NCBI GenBank assembly: GCA_041671305.1
Contig: JBAZBX010000009.1
Location: 1 to 32,443, forward strand
Reading direction: 5' to 3'
Origin: CAIPBY01 sp041671305
GTDB taxonomy: Bacteria > Patescibacteriota > Patescibacteriia > 2-01-FULL-39-33
DNA length: 32,443 nucleotides
Position 1 is the first letter of the stretch. Each line of letters begins with the position of its first letter. Below are positions 16,097 through 22,188 of this stretch, one piece after another. The notes under the pieces were generated by a model. The model was not told the DNA's origin, did not search any database, and saw only the letters and a list, made by a program, of their open reading frames with translations. Both the position numbers and the translations under genes were made by a program.

Positions 16097-16695
16097 AAAT
16101 TTATTTTTCTGTAAATCAGGATAATACAATTAAGGGTTCTGATTTTGCAGAATCGGTTGTAAAAATTCTAAATCGAGCAGGCGTTTTGGTTTTGAGCAAT
16201 TTTAAGCAGGAGGATATTTTTGAATTTGCGGAGCAGGATTTGGAAAGGGTGGAGAATTCGGGAGAATCAATTTTAAAAAAGATAGATGCCATAATTATTG
16301 ATAGTAATTCTTCAACGGAGGAAAATGGTTATTTGGTGGCTTTGGCGCTTACGCATAAAAAACCGATTTTGTATCTTGTAGAGAAGGGGTATGTCATAGA
16401 TAGGCATCTTTCCGGGTTATTAAAAAATAAGGATGTTGCAAAATTGCTCAGAGTCGCTTTTTATCATGATCATAATTTGGAAAAAGTGATTTTGAAATTT
16501 ATTGCGGAAACCGAATCGGGGAATGGTACAGAAGTTCCCAATATAAAGTTTACTTTGCGAATTACTTCCAAAATTGAACGATATTTGTATTGGAAAACAC
16601 ATAATACAAAATTATCCAAAGCCGATTATTTGCGCGATATCTTGGAAAAAATGATCGCTGAGGATGAGGAATATAAAAAATATTTGGAGGAATAA
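16093..16695 (+). CDS. Nucleoside deoxyribosyltransferase-like domain fused to a ribbon-helix-helix-like tail
   Basis: Residues 1-115 follow the layout of the nucleoside 2-deoxyribosyltransferase / DNPH1-like fold: a first strand IYFSV, a long region ending in EQDLERVENS, the strand KKIDAIIIDSNSS, then GYLVALALTHKKPILYLVEKG. The family's catalytic Glu (GxGxE) appears to be replaced by Leu80, so activity is doubtful. Residues of about 149-190 (IKFTLRITSKIERYLYW, then SKADYLRDILEKMIAED) read as a strand-helix-helix, the pattern of a ribbon-helix-helix DNA-binding module. It overlaps the asparaginase-like gene by four bases and ends before a terminator. The domain calls are from motif reading only. 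Confidence 0.68.
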   Translation: MKIYFSVNQDNTIKGSDFAESVVKILNRAGVLVLSNFKQEDIFEFAEQDLERVENSGESILKKIDAIIIDSNSSTEENGYLVALALTHKKPILYLVEKGYVIDRHLSGLLKNKDVAKLLRVAFYHDHNLEKVILKFIAETESGNGTEVPNIKFTLRITSKIERYLYWKTHNTKLSKADYLRDILEKMIAEDEEYKKYLEE

Positions 16696-16710
16696 ATACT
16701 AGTTAAAATT

Positions 16711-16734
16711 TCCCGCAATTAGCGGGATTTTTTT
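16711..16734 (+). terminator. Intrinsic terminator of the pseudoenzyme pair
   Basis: TCCCGC and GCGGGA form a 6 bp GC-rich stem around AATTA, followed by a run of seven T. It is 15 bp after the stop. Confidence 0.82.
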
Positions 16735-16735
16735 A

Positions 16736-16763
16736 TTGACTTAGAAGTTAAAATTGCTATAAT
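16736..16763 (+). promoter_or_regulatory. Strong promoter of the stand-alone Gre-domain gene
   Basis: TTGACT (16736-16741), a 16 bp spacer and TGC-TATAAT (16758-16763, extended -10) lie directly after the terminator. Transcription would start near 16770, leaving a leader of about 150 bases. Confidence 0.8.
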
Positions 16764-16919
16764 TAGAGTAGATATTATAGCCGTCGCATATATACAGCCG
16801 TCCCTGTAAGCCAATAATATACGCCAATAAGTGTAAAAAAACAATAAGAAATTAGGCAAATTATGTAAAGCCGTCACTATTTATAGCCGTCGTGGAAAAA
16901 GTGGATAAATATTAAAAAT
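16764..16919 (+). promoter_or_regulatory. Repeat-rich leader with four AGCCGTC motifs
   Basis: AGCCGTC occurs at 16779, 16796, 16869 and 16885, that is two pairs spaced 17 and 16 bases apart with about 90 bases between the pairs. The outermost copies share a 12-base identity (TTATAGCCGTCG at 16775 and 16881). GCCAATAA is also repeated (16810 and 16823), and a start-stop ATGTAA sits at 16863. I recognise no known riboswitch class. Confidence 0.6.
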
Positions 16920-17150
16920 ATGGATAGGGAAGTCAAAATTGGAGATTGTATCAGAATTGAATTAGATGGACAAATTATGGAGTTGAATATTATTGATGTT
17001 TTACGAAAAGACATGGCATCCAATTCTATTACTGCATCTTCTCCGTTGGCTCAAGAAATTTTAGGCAGAGGGTGTGGTGAAATTGTAGAATTTAAATCAC
17101 CAAGTGGATTAAAAAGTTGTCGGATATTAGAAATTGTTTCATATAAGTAA
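16920..17150 (+). CDS. Stand-alone GreA/GreB C-terminal domain protein
   Basis: The 76-residue protein corresponds to the FKBP-like C-terminal domain of Gre factors. GDCIRIELDGQ matches the first strand pair; SNSITASSPLAQEILGRGCG matches the family's ISxxSPLGxALLGxxxGD; and EIVEFKSPSGLKSCRILEI matches the final strands. The N-terminal coiled coil, which carries the acidic tip that stimulates RNA cleavage, is absent. The protein could still bind near the RNA polymerase secondary channel or compete with full GreA (inference). The related regulator Rnk retains a short coiled coil, so this form is more reduced. It is expressed from a strong promoter with an unusual leader and lacks a Shine-Dalgarno site. 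Confidence 0.78.
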   Translation: MDREVKIGDCIRIELDGQIMELNIIDVLRKDMASNSITASSPLAQEILGRGCGEIVEFKSPSGLKSCRILEIVSYK

Positions 17151-17160
17151 AAGTCTTTAT

Positions 17161-17195
17161 TGATCTCCGCCTTTAGGAGGGGGGGGCGGAGATCA
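17161..17195 (+). repeat. Perfect inverted repeat at the left border of the 17.2 kb cassette
   Basis: TGATCTCCGCC and GGCGGAGATCA form an 11 bp stem around a 13-base loop that contains TAGGAGG and part of an eight-G run. T-rich sequence (ATTTTTCGTTTTTT) follows about 8 bases later, so it may also terminate the Gre-domain transcript, whose stop is 10 bp upstream. Confidence 0.75.
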
Positions 17196-17241
17196 GGAGG
17201 GATTTTTCGTTTTTTGCTCCCAGGCTCTTTACAATTCTGCG

Positions 17242-17252
17242 AAAGGAGGTGA
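17242..17252 (+). promoter_or_regulatory. Full-length Shine-Dalgarno sequence
   Basis: AAAGGAGGTGA, which can pair fully with a canonical anti-Shine-Dalgarno end of 16S rRNA, lies 7 bases before the ATG at 17260. Nearly all other genes in the window have none. Confidence 0.88.
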
Positions 17253-17259
17253 AAGTAAA

Positions 17260-17478
17260 ATGTCATCACCGCTAACGCGACCATTGAATGTGCAACTGGA
17301 GGTTACTGACAAGTGTAATTTGCGATGCCAGTGGCTGCGATTGCGATCAGTGCGACTCCAGCGACGGCGGGCACGGATCCTGATCCAGCACCCTCAGCAA
17401 TCCCGAGCCACCGAAGGACTAGTTTCCTACGGTGGCTCACTTTATTTTCAGTTGAGATTGCTGTCTAATGGCATCTAA
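17260..17478 (+). pseudogene. Radical-SAM N-terminal fragment with strong Shine-Dalgarno site (broken gene or short peptide)
   Basis: The first 23 codons (PLTRPLNVQLEVTDKCNLRC) match the start of a radical-SAM protein up to the first two cysteines of CxxxCxxC. The third cysteine is missing in this frame and the rest is an Arg/Gln-rich run typical of an unused frame. In the +1 frame a stretch GCDCDQCDSSDGGHGS follows and stops at 17383, just before the terminator at 17405, whereas the original frame runs through the terminator to 17478. The piece may be a truncated gene, a frameshifted remnant or a short Cys-rich peptide. The region is visibly richer in GC than its neighbours, which suggests a separate origin. 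Confidence 0.5.
17405..17448 (+). terminator. Terminator hairpin at the right border of the 17.2 kb cassette
   Basis: GAGCCACCG and CGGTGGCTC form a 9 bp stem extended internally by AGGA/TCCT. It is followed by ACTTTATTTT. Confidence 0.82.
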
Positions 17479-17481
17479 TAA

Positions 17482-17490
17482 TGATATAAT
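17482..17490 (+). promoter_or_regulatory. Extended -10 promoter of the metallopeptidase gene
   Basis: TGATATAAT is a perfect extended -10 element, 28 bp before the ATG at 17519. No good -35 box is seen. Confidence 0.58.
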
Positions 17491-17518
17491 GACAAAATAC
17501 GATTAAATGATTTAATAT

Positions 17519-18142
17519 ATGAAACAGTTTTTAACTATTAAATTATCTCCAGAAAATAAAAAACTAGGTAACTTCTTAAAAACAACTAAAAAAGAATTGG
17601 ATAGTTTTTTTAATTTAAATATTCCAGAGCCGACAATTTTTCTGTTAAATTCTCGTAAAGAATTAGATCTAATTTGGAAACAAAAAACAGAGAGGTGGGT
17701 TGTAGGCGGAACAAAGTATGGAGCCATTTTTATTTTAGATCCAAAAATTTATAGCAAAGAATCAAATCATATAGATAAAAATGATTTTTGGCAAACTCTA
17801 AAACATGAATATGTTCATATTTATTTTAGACATATCACCAGTGGCCCCCTTCCTCTGTGGCTTAATGAGGGACTAGCCTCCTATTTAGCCGAACAAAAGA
17901 AAACTTGTGATAATCCATTGGATGTTTTTTCCTATTTTAATAATGCTGGCCCAGGAATTTATGACATTGGATATTTCTGGGTGGAATTACTAATTAGAAA
18001 ATTTGGCAAGACCAGTTTTTTAAAACTACTAAAGGCTATTGAATCAAAACCCAATCTTACTGAGAAGATTTTTGCTGCAAGGTTCTACAAAATTTATGGT
18101 TTTAGGTTTAATCGTAGAGAATTAAATAAAATTTTGAATTAA
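17519..18142 (+). CDS. Gluzincin-type zinc metallopeptidase (HExxH ... NExxA)
   Basis: The 207-residue protein has the zinc-binding HEYVH near residue 98 and a downstream NEGLASYLAEQ near residue 121, in which the Glu would be the third zinc ligand. This is the layout of gluzincins such as the peptidase MA / M1-like group. The segment GTKYGAIFILDPKIY before the HExxH and the helix FWQTLKHEY are typical edge-strand and active-site elements. There is no signal peptide or membrane helix, so the protein is predicted to be cytosolic. It lies alone between the Shine-Dalgarno cassette and the sensor operon; its substrate is unknown. Confidence 0.82.
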   Translation: MKQFLTIKLSPENKKLGNFLKTTKKELDSFFNLNIPEPTIFLLNSRKELDLIWKQKTERWVVGGTKYGAIFILDPKIYSKESNHIDKNDFWQTLKHEYVHIYFRHITSGPLPLWLNEGLASYLAEQKKTCDNPLDVFSYFNNAGPGIYDIGYFWVELLIRKFGKTSFLKLLKAIESKPNLTEKIFAARFYKIYGFRFNRRELNKILN

Positions 18143-18162
18143 GATAGTTATCTTAATTATCT

Positions 18163-18192
18163 TTGGTAATTTTTTTGTTTATTTGTTATAAT
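18163..18192 (+). promoter_or_regulatory. Promoter of the sensor-coaCB-kinase operon
   Basis: TTGGTA (18163-18168), an 18 bp spacer and TGT-TATAAT (18187-18192, extended -10) lie 23 bp before the ATG at 18216. Confidence 0.68.
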
Positions 18193-18215
18193 ATAAACAT
18201 AATTTAATATTTATT

Positions 18216-18878
18216 ATGCTTTTAGATGTTTATAAAATAACAACCTTTTTAATACCAATAACGGCTTTTGGGGTTGGTTTTTATAGCCTTTATTTAAACC
18301 CAAAATCAAAACTCGTTTGGCTTTGGTTTTTGACGAGTATTTTTGTCGGCATTTGGGGAGTGGGTTTGTCAGGACTATTAATGGCAAAAGATGCGGGTCA
18401 AGCTATGTTTTGGGATAGGGTTTTGTATTTAGGAGTTTCTTTCATACCAGCCCTCTATTTACATTTCCTTTTAACTTTTTTACGCCAAAATCGGAAATTG
18501 ATTGCTTTTGTTGTTGTTCCATCCTATGTTATATCTACATTTTTTGCCGTATTGGCATTAACATCAAATATTTTTATTGCGGATGCCATACCGCTTACTG
18601 GATTTGATTATTGGGTCAAGGGAGGGCCGTTGTATGCTTGGTTTGTTGTTTATTTTTATATTTTAGTTGTTATTTCTTTTGCTTTTTTATTGAGGAATTA
18701 TTTCAAGAGCGATGGAATAATTAAAAAACAAATAGGATACATCATCCTTGCATCTTTAATAGGATTTGTCGCCGGTGGTACTTGCTTTTTGCCCCAGTTG
18801 TTTGGCATTTATCCGTTTGGAAATTTTATTACGTTTATATACCCATTATTGATTACTTACGGAATTTTTTTGAAATAA
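18216..18878 (+). CDS. Stand-alone 7TM sensor module (HisKA_7TM-like), copy 1
   Basis: The 220-residue protein is almost wholly membrane-embedded with about seven helices. It resembles the N-terminal region of the histidine kinase at 22185: FWDRVLYLGVSFIPALYLHF here corresponds to FWQKVLYLGTTLIPITYCYY there, and both end with an xYPxGN-F-F-YxxxIxYxI segment. The protein stops exactly where the kinase continues into its cytoplasmic part, so it is a sensor module without an output domain. It is a close paralogue of the gene at 19592, with a block of DNA shared almost unchanged. A role in sensing or in binding the full kinase is inferred. Confidence 0.78.
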   Translation: MLLDVYKITTFLIPITAFGVGFYSLYLNPKSKLVWLWFLTSIFVGIWGVGLSGLLMAKDAGQAMFWDRVLYLGVSFIPALYLHFLLTFLRQNRKLIAFVVVPSYVISTFFAVLALTSNIFIADAIPLTGFDYWVKGGPLYAWFVVYFYILVVISFAFLLRNYFKSDGIIKKQIGYIILASLIGFVAGGTCFLPQLFGIYPFGNFITFIYPLLITYGIFLK

Positions 18879-18901
18879 TGTGTTAAAAAGTGATTAAAAA
18901 T

Positions 18902-19588
18902 ATGGCCGTAATTGTTATCCTTTTAGTTCTTGCTTCGTTATTTAATCTCGTCTTGACGTTTATTGTTTGGCGCAGGAATTATAAAAGTCCGATGAATATT
19001 TTTTATTCTTTGGCAAATTTGGGTGTTTTTTTCTGGACTATTTGTGAGGTTGGTATGTTTATGCCAATCAATGATCAGATGTTGCGCCTTTCTTGGATTG
19101 CAAGCTATGTCTCTGGAGCTTTTATTGCAGCCAATGTGGCGATTTTTAGTTTTTATTTTCCTTTTGCCAAGAATGTAAATAAAAAATTAATTTTTACCAT
19201 TTTTTTACTATTTCTTGTATTGTTAATTTTTTTATTAACATCAGGAATTATTGTTAAACCAACAGTTTTAAGCGCTGATTTTTCATTATTAGAATTAAGG
19301 GCTTCGTTGTGGGGATCTGTCATCTACGGCGTTTATCTTATAATAATGTTTTATATATTTTTTAAGAATTTTATTGAAAAATATTTAAGTGTAGATGGAT
19401 TTGCCAAGTCGCAAATTAAATTAATTTTAGTTGGTGTTTCCATAAGTTTGCTTGTAGGTCTTATATCAAATGTAATAGCACCTATTTACATCGGATCAAT
19501 GATTGGTTGGCTTGGACCTCTATCCTCTGTTGTTATGGCATTTTTTGCTGTTCATCTTTTATTTTTTAAACAGGATAAACATATTTAA
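18902..19588 (+). CDS. Stand-alone 7TM sensor module, copy 2 (diverged)
   Basis: The protein of about 228 residues has seven predicted membrane helices and the same general plan as its neighbours (RNYKSPMNIFYSLANLGVFFWTICEVGMF, then IASYVSGAFIAANVAIFSFYFPF), but it has diverged strongly in sequence. It ends at WLGPLSSVVMAFFAVHLLFFK, again without a kinase domain. I chose the ATG at 18902; a GTG at 18890 in the same frame would add four residues. It lies 23 bp after copy 1 and 3 bp before copy 3, so the three are co-transcribed. Membership of the 7TM family is less certain than for copies 1 and 3. Confidence 0.7.
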   Translation: MAVIVILLVLASLFNLVLTFIVWRRNYKSPMNIFYSLANLGVFFWTICEVGMFMPINDQMLRLSWIASYVSGAFIAANVAIFSFYFPFAKNVNKKLIFTIFLLFLVLLIFLLTSGIIVKPTVLSADFSLLELRASLWGSVIYGVYLIIMFYIFFKNFIEKYLSVDGFAKSQIKLILVGVSISLLVGLISNVIAPIYIGSMIGWLGPLSSVVMAFFAVHLLFFKQDKHI

Positions 19589-19591
19589 CTT

Positions 19592-20254
19592 ATGCTTTTG
19601 CTTATTTATAAGATAACTGCCTTATTAATACCTATTGCTTCTTTTGTCGTTGGTTTTTATAGTCTTTATTTAAATCCAAAATCAAAACTCGTTTGGCTTT
19701 GGTTTTTGACGAGTTTGTCTGTCGGTTTGTGGGGGATAGGATTATTTGGACTTGTTATTGCGCCTAGTTACAATCAGGCACTATTTTTTGATCGTTTTTT
19801 ACATTCATTTGCTGTTTTTATTCCTGTTTTATATTTACATTTTATTTTAATCTTTTTACACGTAAATAGGAAGGCAATAACATTTTTTGTTATGCCTGCT
19901 TATGTTTTATCTATAATTCTTTCGGTTTTGGCCTGGACATCAAATCTCTTTGTAGCTAATGCCTTTTCTAAAGTTGGATTTGATTATTGGGTTAGTGGAG
20001 GACCGTTGTATTTGTTATATATAATTTATTTTGTTATTTGTATAACAATAACCTTTGCTTTGTTGTTTTATTATTTTTTTAGGAGTGATGGAATAATAAA
20101 AAAACAAATTGCTTATATTATTATTATTTCGTTAATTGGTTTTATTTCTGGGGGCACCAGTTTCCTGCCTATATTATTTAATATATACCCGTTTGGAACA
20201 TTTATTACATTCACATATCCATTGCTTGTTACATACTGGATTTTTAAAAAATAA
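19592..20254 (+). CDS. Stand-alone 7TM sensor module, copy 3
   Basis: The 220-residue protein has the same length as copy 1 and is similar to it from end to end (ITALLIPIASFVVGFYSLYL; FDRFLHSFAVFIPVLYLHF; SGGTSFLPILFNIYPFGTF). It carries no cytoplasmic output domain. A 39-base block (19676-19714) is identical to copy 1 (18300-18338), while flanking DNA has diverged, which suggests duplication with recent gene conversion or strong local constraint. It starts 3 bp after the stop of copy 2. Function inferred as a sensor or accessory unit for the kinase encoded later in the operon. Confidence 0.78.
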   Translation: MLLLIYKITALLIPIASFVVGFYSLYLNPKSKLVWLWFLTSLSVGLWGIGLFGLVIAPSYNQALFFDRFLHSFAVFIPVLYLHFILIFLHVNRKAITFFVMPAYVLSIILSVLAWTSNLFVANAFSKVGFDYWVSGGPLYLLYIIYFVICITITFALLFYYFFRSDGIIKKQIAYIIIISLIGFISGGTSFLPILFNIYPFGTFITFTYPLLVTYWIFKK

Positions 20255-20303
20255 ATACCCGAGGTTTATATTTTAGTATAGCCTTAAAAAATAAAAAAAT
20301 ATT

Positions 20304-20852
20304 ATGAAAGGTAAAAAAATATTATTGTGTGTTACCGGAGGGATTGCCGCTTATAAGGCATGTTCTTTGGTCGGTTATTTTTTGAAAGAGGGTGCGGATG
20401 TCAAGGTTATTATGTCTGAAGCGGCCACTCATTTTGTTGGTCCATTGACTTTTCAGGCCTTAACTAATCACGCCGTTTATACAGACATGTTTGAAATTAT
20501 CAATAAAGAAGAGGTAGAACACATTTCTTTGGCTACTTGGTGTGATGTTGCTGTCATTGCTCCAGCGACAGCCAGCACAATTGGCAAGATAATTAATGGC
20601 ATTTGCGATAATTTACTTACAACAGTTGTCGCTGCCTTACCTCAAAAGAAAAAAGTTGTTATTGCTCCAGCCATGAATAGGGAAATGTGGAATAACCCTA
20701 TTACTCAAGATAATATAAAAAGGTTGAAAAAATATGGCAGGTATATTTTTGTAGAGCCACGCAAAGGGATGTTGGCCTGTAGAGTTGAGGGATCAGGAAA
20801 AATCGCTGATATTGAAACTATCATGGAAATAGTCAAAAAAGCTATTAAATAA
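20304..20852 (+). CDS. coaC: Phosphopantothenoylcysteine decarboxylase (CoaC)
   Basis: The 182-residue flavoprotein corresponds to the N-terminal half of bifunctional CoaBC. It has the FMN-binding start ILLCVTGGIAAYKAC, VEHISLATWCDVAVIAPATASTIGKI, the signature PAMNREMW (about 113-120) and the substrate-clamp GMLACRVEGSGKIAD. It decarboxylates phosphopantothenoylcysteine to phosphopantetheine in coenzyme A synthesis. The ligase half is a separate gene 5 bp downstream; the two are usually fused in bacteria. It lies 49 bp after the third 7TM gene. No Shine-Dalgarno site is seen before the ATG. Confidence 0.93.
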   Translation: MKGKKILLCVTGGIAAYKACSLVGYFLKEGADVKVIMSEAATHFVGPLTFQALTNHAVYTDMFEIINKEEVEHISLATWCDVAVIAPATASTIGKIINGICDNLLTTVVAALPQKKKVVIAPAMNREMWNNPITQDNIKRLKKYGRYIFVEPRKGMLACRVEGSGKIADIETIMEIVKKAIK

Positions 20853-20857
20853 TTATT

Positions 20858-21520
20858 ATGATGAAAAACTTTTTTAAAAATAAAAATATCCTTATTACGG
20901 CTGGTCCTACTTGGGTGGCGGTAGATAAGGTTAGAGTTATCACAAATATCTTTGGCGGAGCCCTGGGAAGTATTATTGCTCAAAAAGGCAAGGACGTCGG
21001 GGCCAAGGTTACGCTTTTGATGGGTCCAGGCAGAGCTATTTTGCCTAAAGAAAATAAGAATTTTAGGATTATTAAATTTAAGTATTATGATGAGTTATTG
21101 GATTTAATTAAGAAAGAGGTTGGGTCCAAAAAATATGACATCGTAATTCACTCATCGGCCGTGGCTGATTATAAGCCGGTTCTCACCAAAGAACCAAAAA
21201 TAAAATCAGGCAAGAAAAATTTAATCATTAAGTTAAAGCCGACTGCCAAAATTGTGGATTTAATTAAAAAGTTAGATCCTAAAATTTTTTTGGTTAAGTT
21301 TAAGTTGGAAGTAAATCTGACAGAAAGGCAGTTGATAGACGTTGCTTATAAAAGCATGAAGGCTTCAAAGGCTGATTTGATAGTTGCCAATGATTTTAAG
21401 ACGGTGATCAAGAGTCATAAGGCATTTATTATTGATAATGATAAGAAAGTTCGGGAAATAAATGGCAAAGATAAAATCGCTGGTGAGTTATTTAAAGTGT
21501 TAGAATCAAAATTAAAATGA
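20858..21520 (+). CDS. coaB: Phosphopantothenate-cysteine ligase (CoaB)
   Basis: The 220-residue protein corresponds to the C-terminal half of CoaBC. ILITAGPTWVAVDKVRVITN matches the nucleotide-binding start, followed by GGALGSIIAQKGKDVGAKVTLLMGPG, VIHSSAVADYKP (substrate loop), IFLVKFKLE and DLIVANDF. The usual SSGKMG segment is replaced by FGGALG, as in some split CoaB proteins. It joins cysteine to phosphopantothenate, the step before CoaC. Two adjacent ATG codons (20858 and 20861) could start it. Its stop overlaps the next gene by four bases. Confidence 0.9.
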   Translation: MMKNFFKNKNILITAGPTWVAVDKVRVITNIFGGALGSIIAQKGKDVGAKVTLLMGPGRAILPKENKNFRIIKFKYYDELLDLIKKEVGSKKYDIVIHSSAVADYKPVLTKEPKIKSGKKNLIIKLKPTAKIVDLIKKLDPKIFLVKFKLEVNLTERQLIDVAYKSMKASKADLIVANDFKTVIKSHKAFIIDNDKKVREINGKDKIAGELFKVLESKLK

Positions 21521-22188
21521 GAATCAAATCCGCTTCTCTAAAAAAAACTATTTTCTGCGATTGCGACAATTCCAAGATAATAGATATTGCTCTTAAATTA
21601 ACGCAGGGATGTGTTGATGAGAAAGAAAAGGCCGTTAGACTTTTTGATTATGTAAAGAACAGTTATAAGTATTCTTTTGGTCCTTGGGATTTATTGGCTT
21701 CTCAAACAATCGGTTTGGGTGTAGGAATGTGCACTACTAAAGCCAATCTACTCGTAGCGCTACTCAGGGCATCTGGTATTCCGGCTAATTTTAAAATAAT
21801 AAGAATTAAGGCTAGAGAGGTTTTTGGAAAGTTTGCAGTATTTAATTTTTTAAAGAAGAAAATATCAGAAGAGTCAATCCATATCTACATATCTGTCTAT
21901 TTGAAAGATGGTTGGCATGACATTGATCCATCTCTAGATAAGTCTTTAATTAGGGGATTAGTAGCAGTCGGTTATGATAAGAGTATGATTAGTGATTGGA
22001 ATGGTGAAGGAAATTATCTGAATTTCATAGAGCCAAGACAGACAATAAGTTTTATAGGTGAATTTGAAAATATAGATGATTACCACAAAAAAAAGAGAAA
22101 AACAGCTAGGAATTTATTTTTATTCATGAGCAGGATTATAATGTGTTTTTATAGGATTGTTGGGAAGATAAATTTTATAAAAGAATGA
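21517..22188 (+). CDS. Transglutaminase-like cysteine protease-fold protein
   Basis: The 223-residue protein has the transglutaminase-core triad in order: Cys in GMCTTKANLLVALLRASGIPA (about residue 69), His in SIHIYISVYL (about 126) and Asp in WHDIDPSLD (about 140). The N-terminal helix region (DEKEKAVRLFDYVKNSYKYS) is also typical. Bacterial members of this fold act as peptidases or cross-linking enzymes. There is no signal peptide; a hydrophobic, basic segment near the C-terminus (LFLFMSRIIMCFYRIVGKI) might contact the membrane. It overlaps coaB upstream and the kinase downstream by four bases each, so its synthesis is coupled to both. Confidence 0.82.
   Translation: MRIKSASLKKTIFCDCDNSKIIDIALKLTQGCVDEKEKAVRLFDYVKNSYKYSFGPWDLLASQTIGLGVGMCTTKANLLVALLRASGIPANFKIIRIKAREVFGKFAVFNFLKKKISEESIHIYISVYLKDGWHDIDPSLDKSLIRGLVAVGYDKSMISDWNGEGNYLNFIEPRQTISFIGEFENIDDYHKKKRKTARNLFLFMSRIIMCFYRIVGKINFIKE

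Noticed and set aside
16863..16868. ATGTAA start-stop as a regulatory mini-ORF
   Set aside because: No Shine-Dalgarno site precedes it and such words are frequent in AT-rich DNA; kept only as a detail of the leader.
16775..16892. CRISPR-like array from the AGCCGTC repeats
   Set aside because: The shared word is only 7-12 bases, spacing is about 16 and 73 bases, and no cas genes are present.
17177..17186. G-run as a slippage or phase-variation tract
   Set aside because: It lies in a hairpin loop and stem outside any coding region, so a length change would not shift a reading frame.
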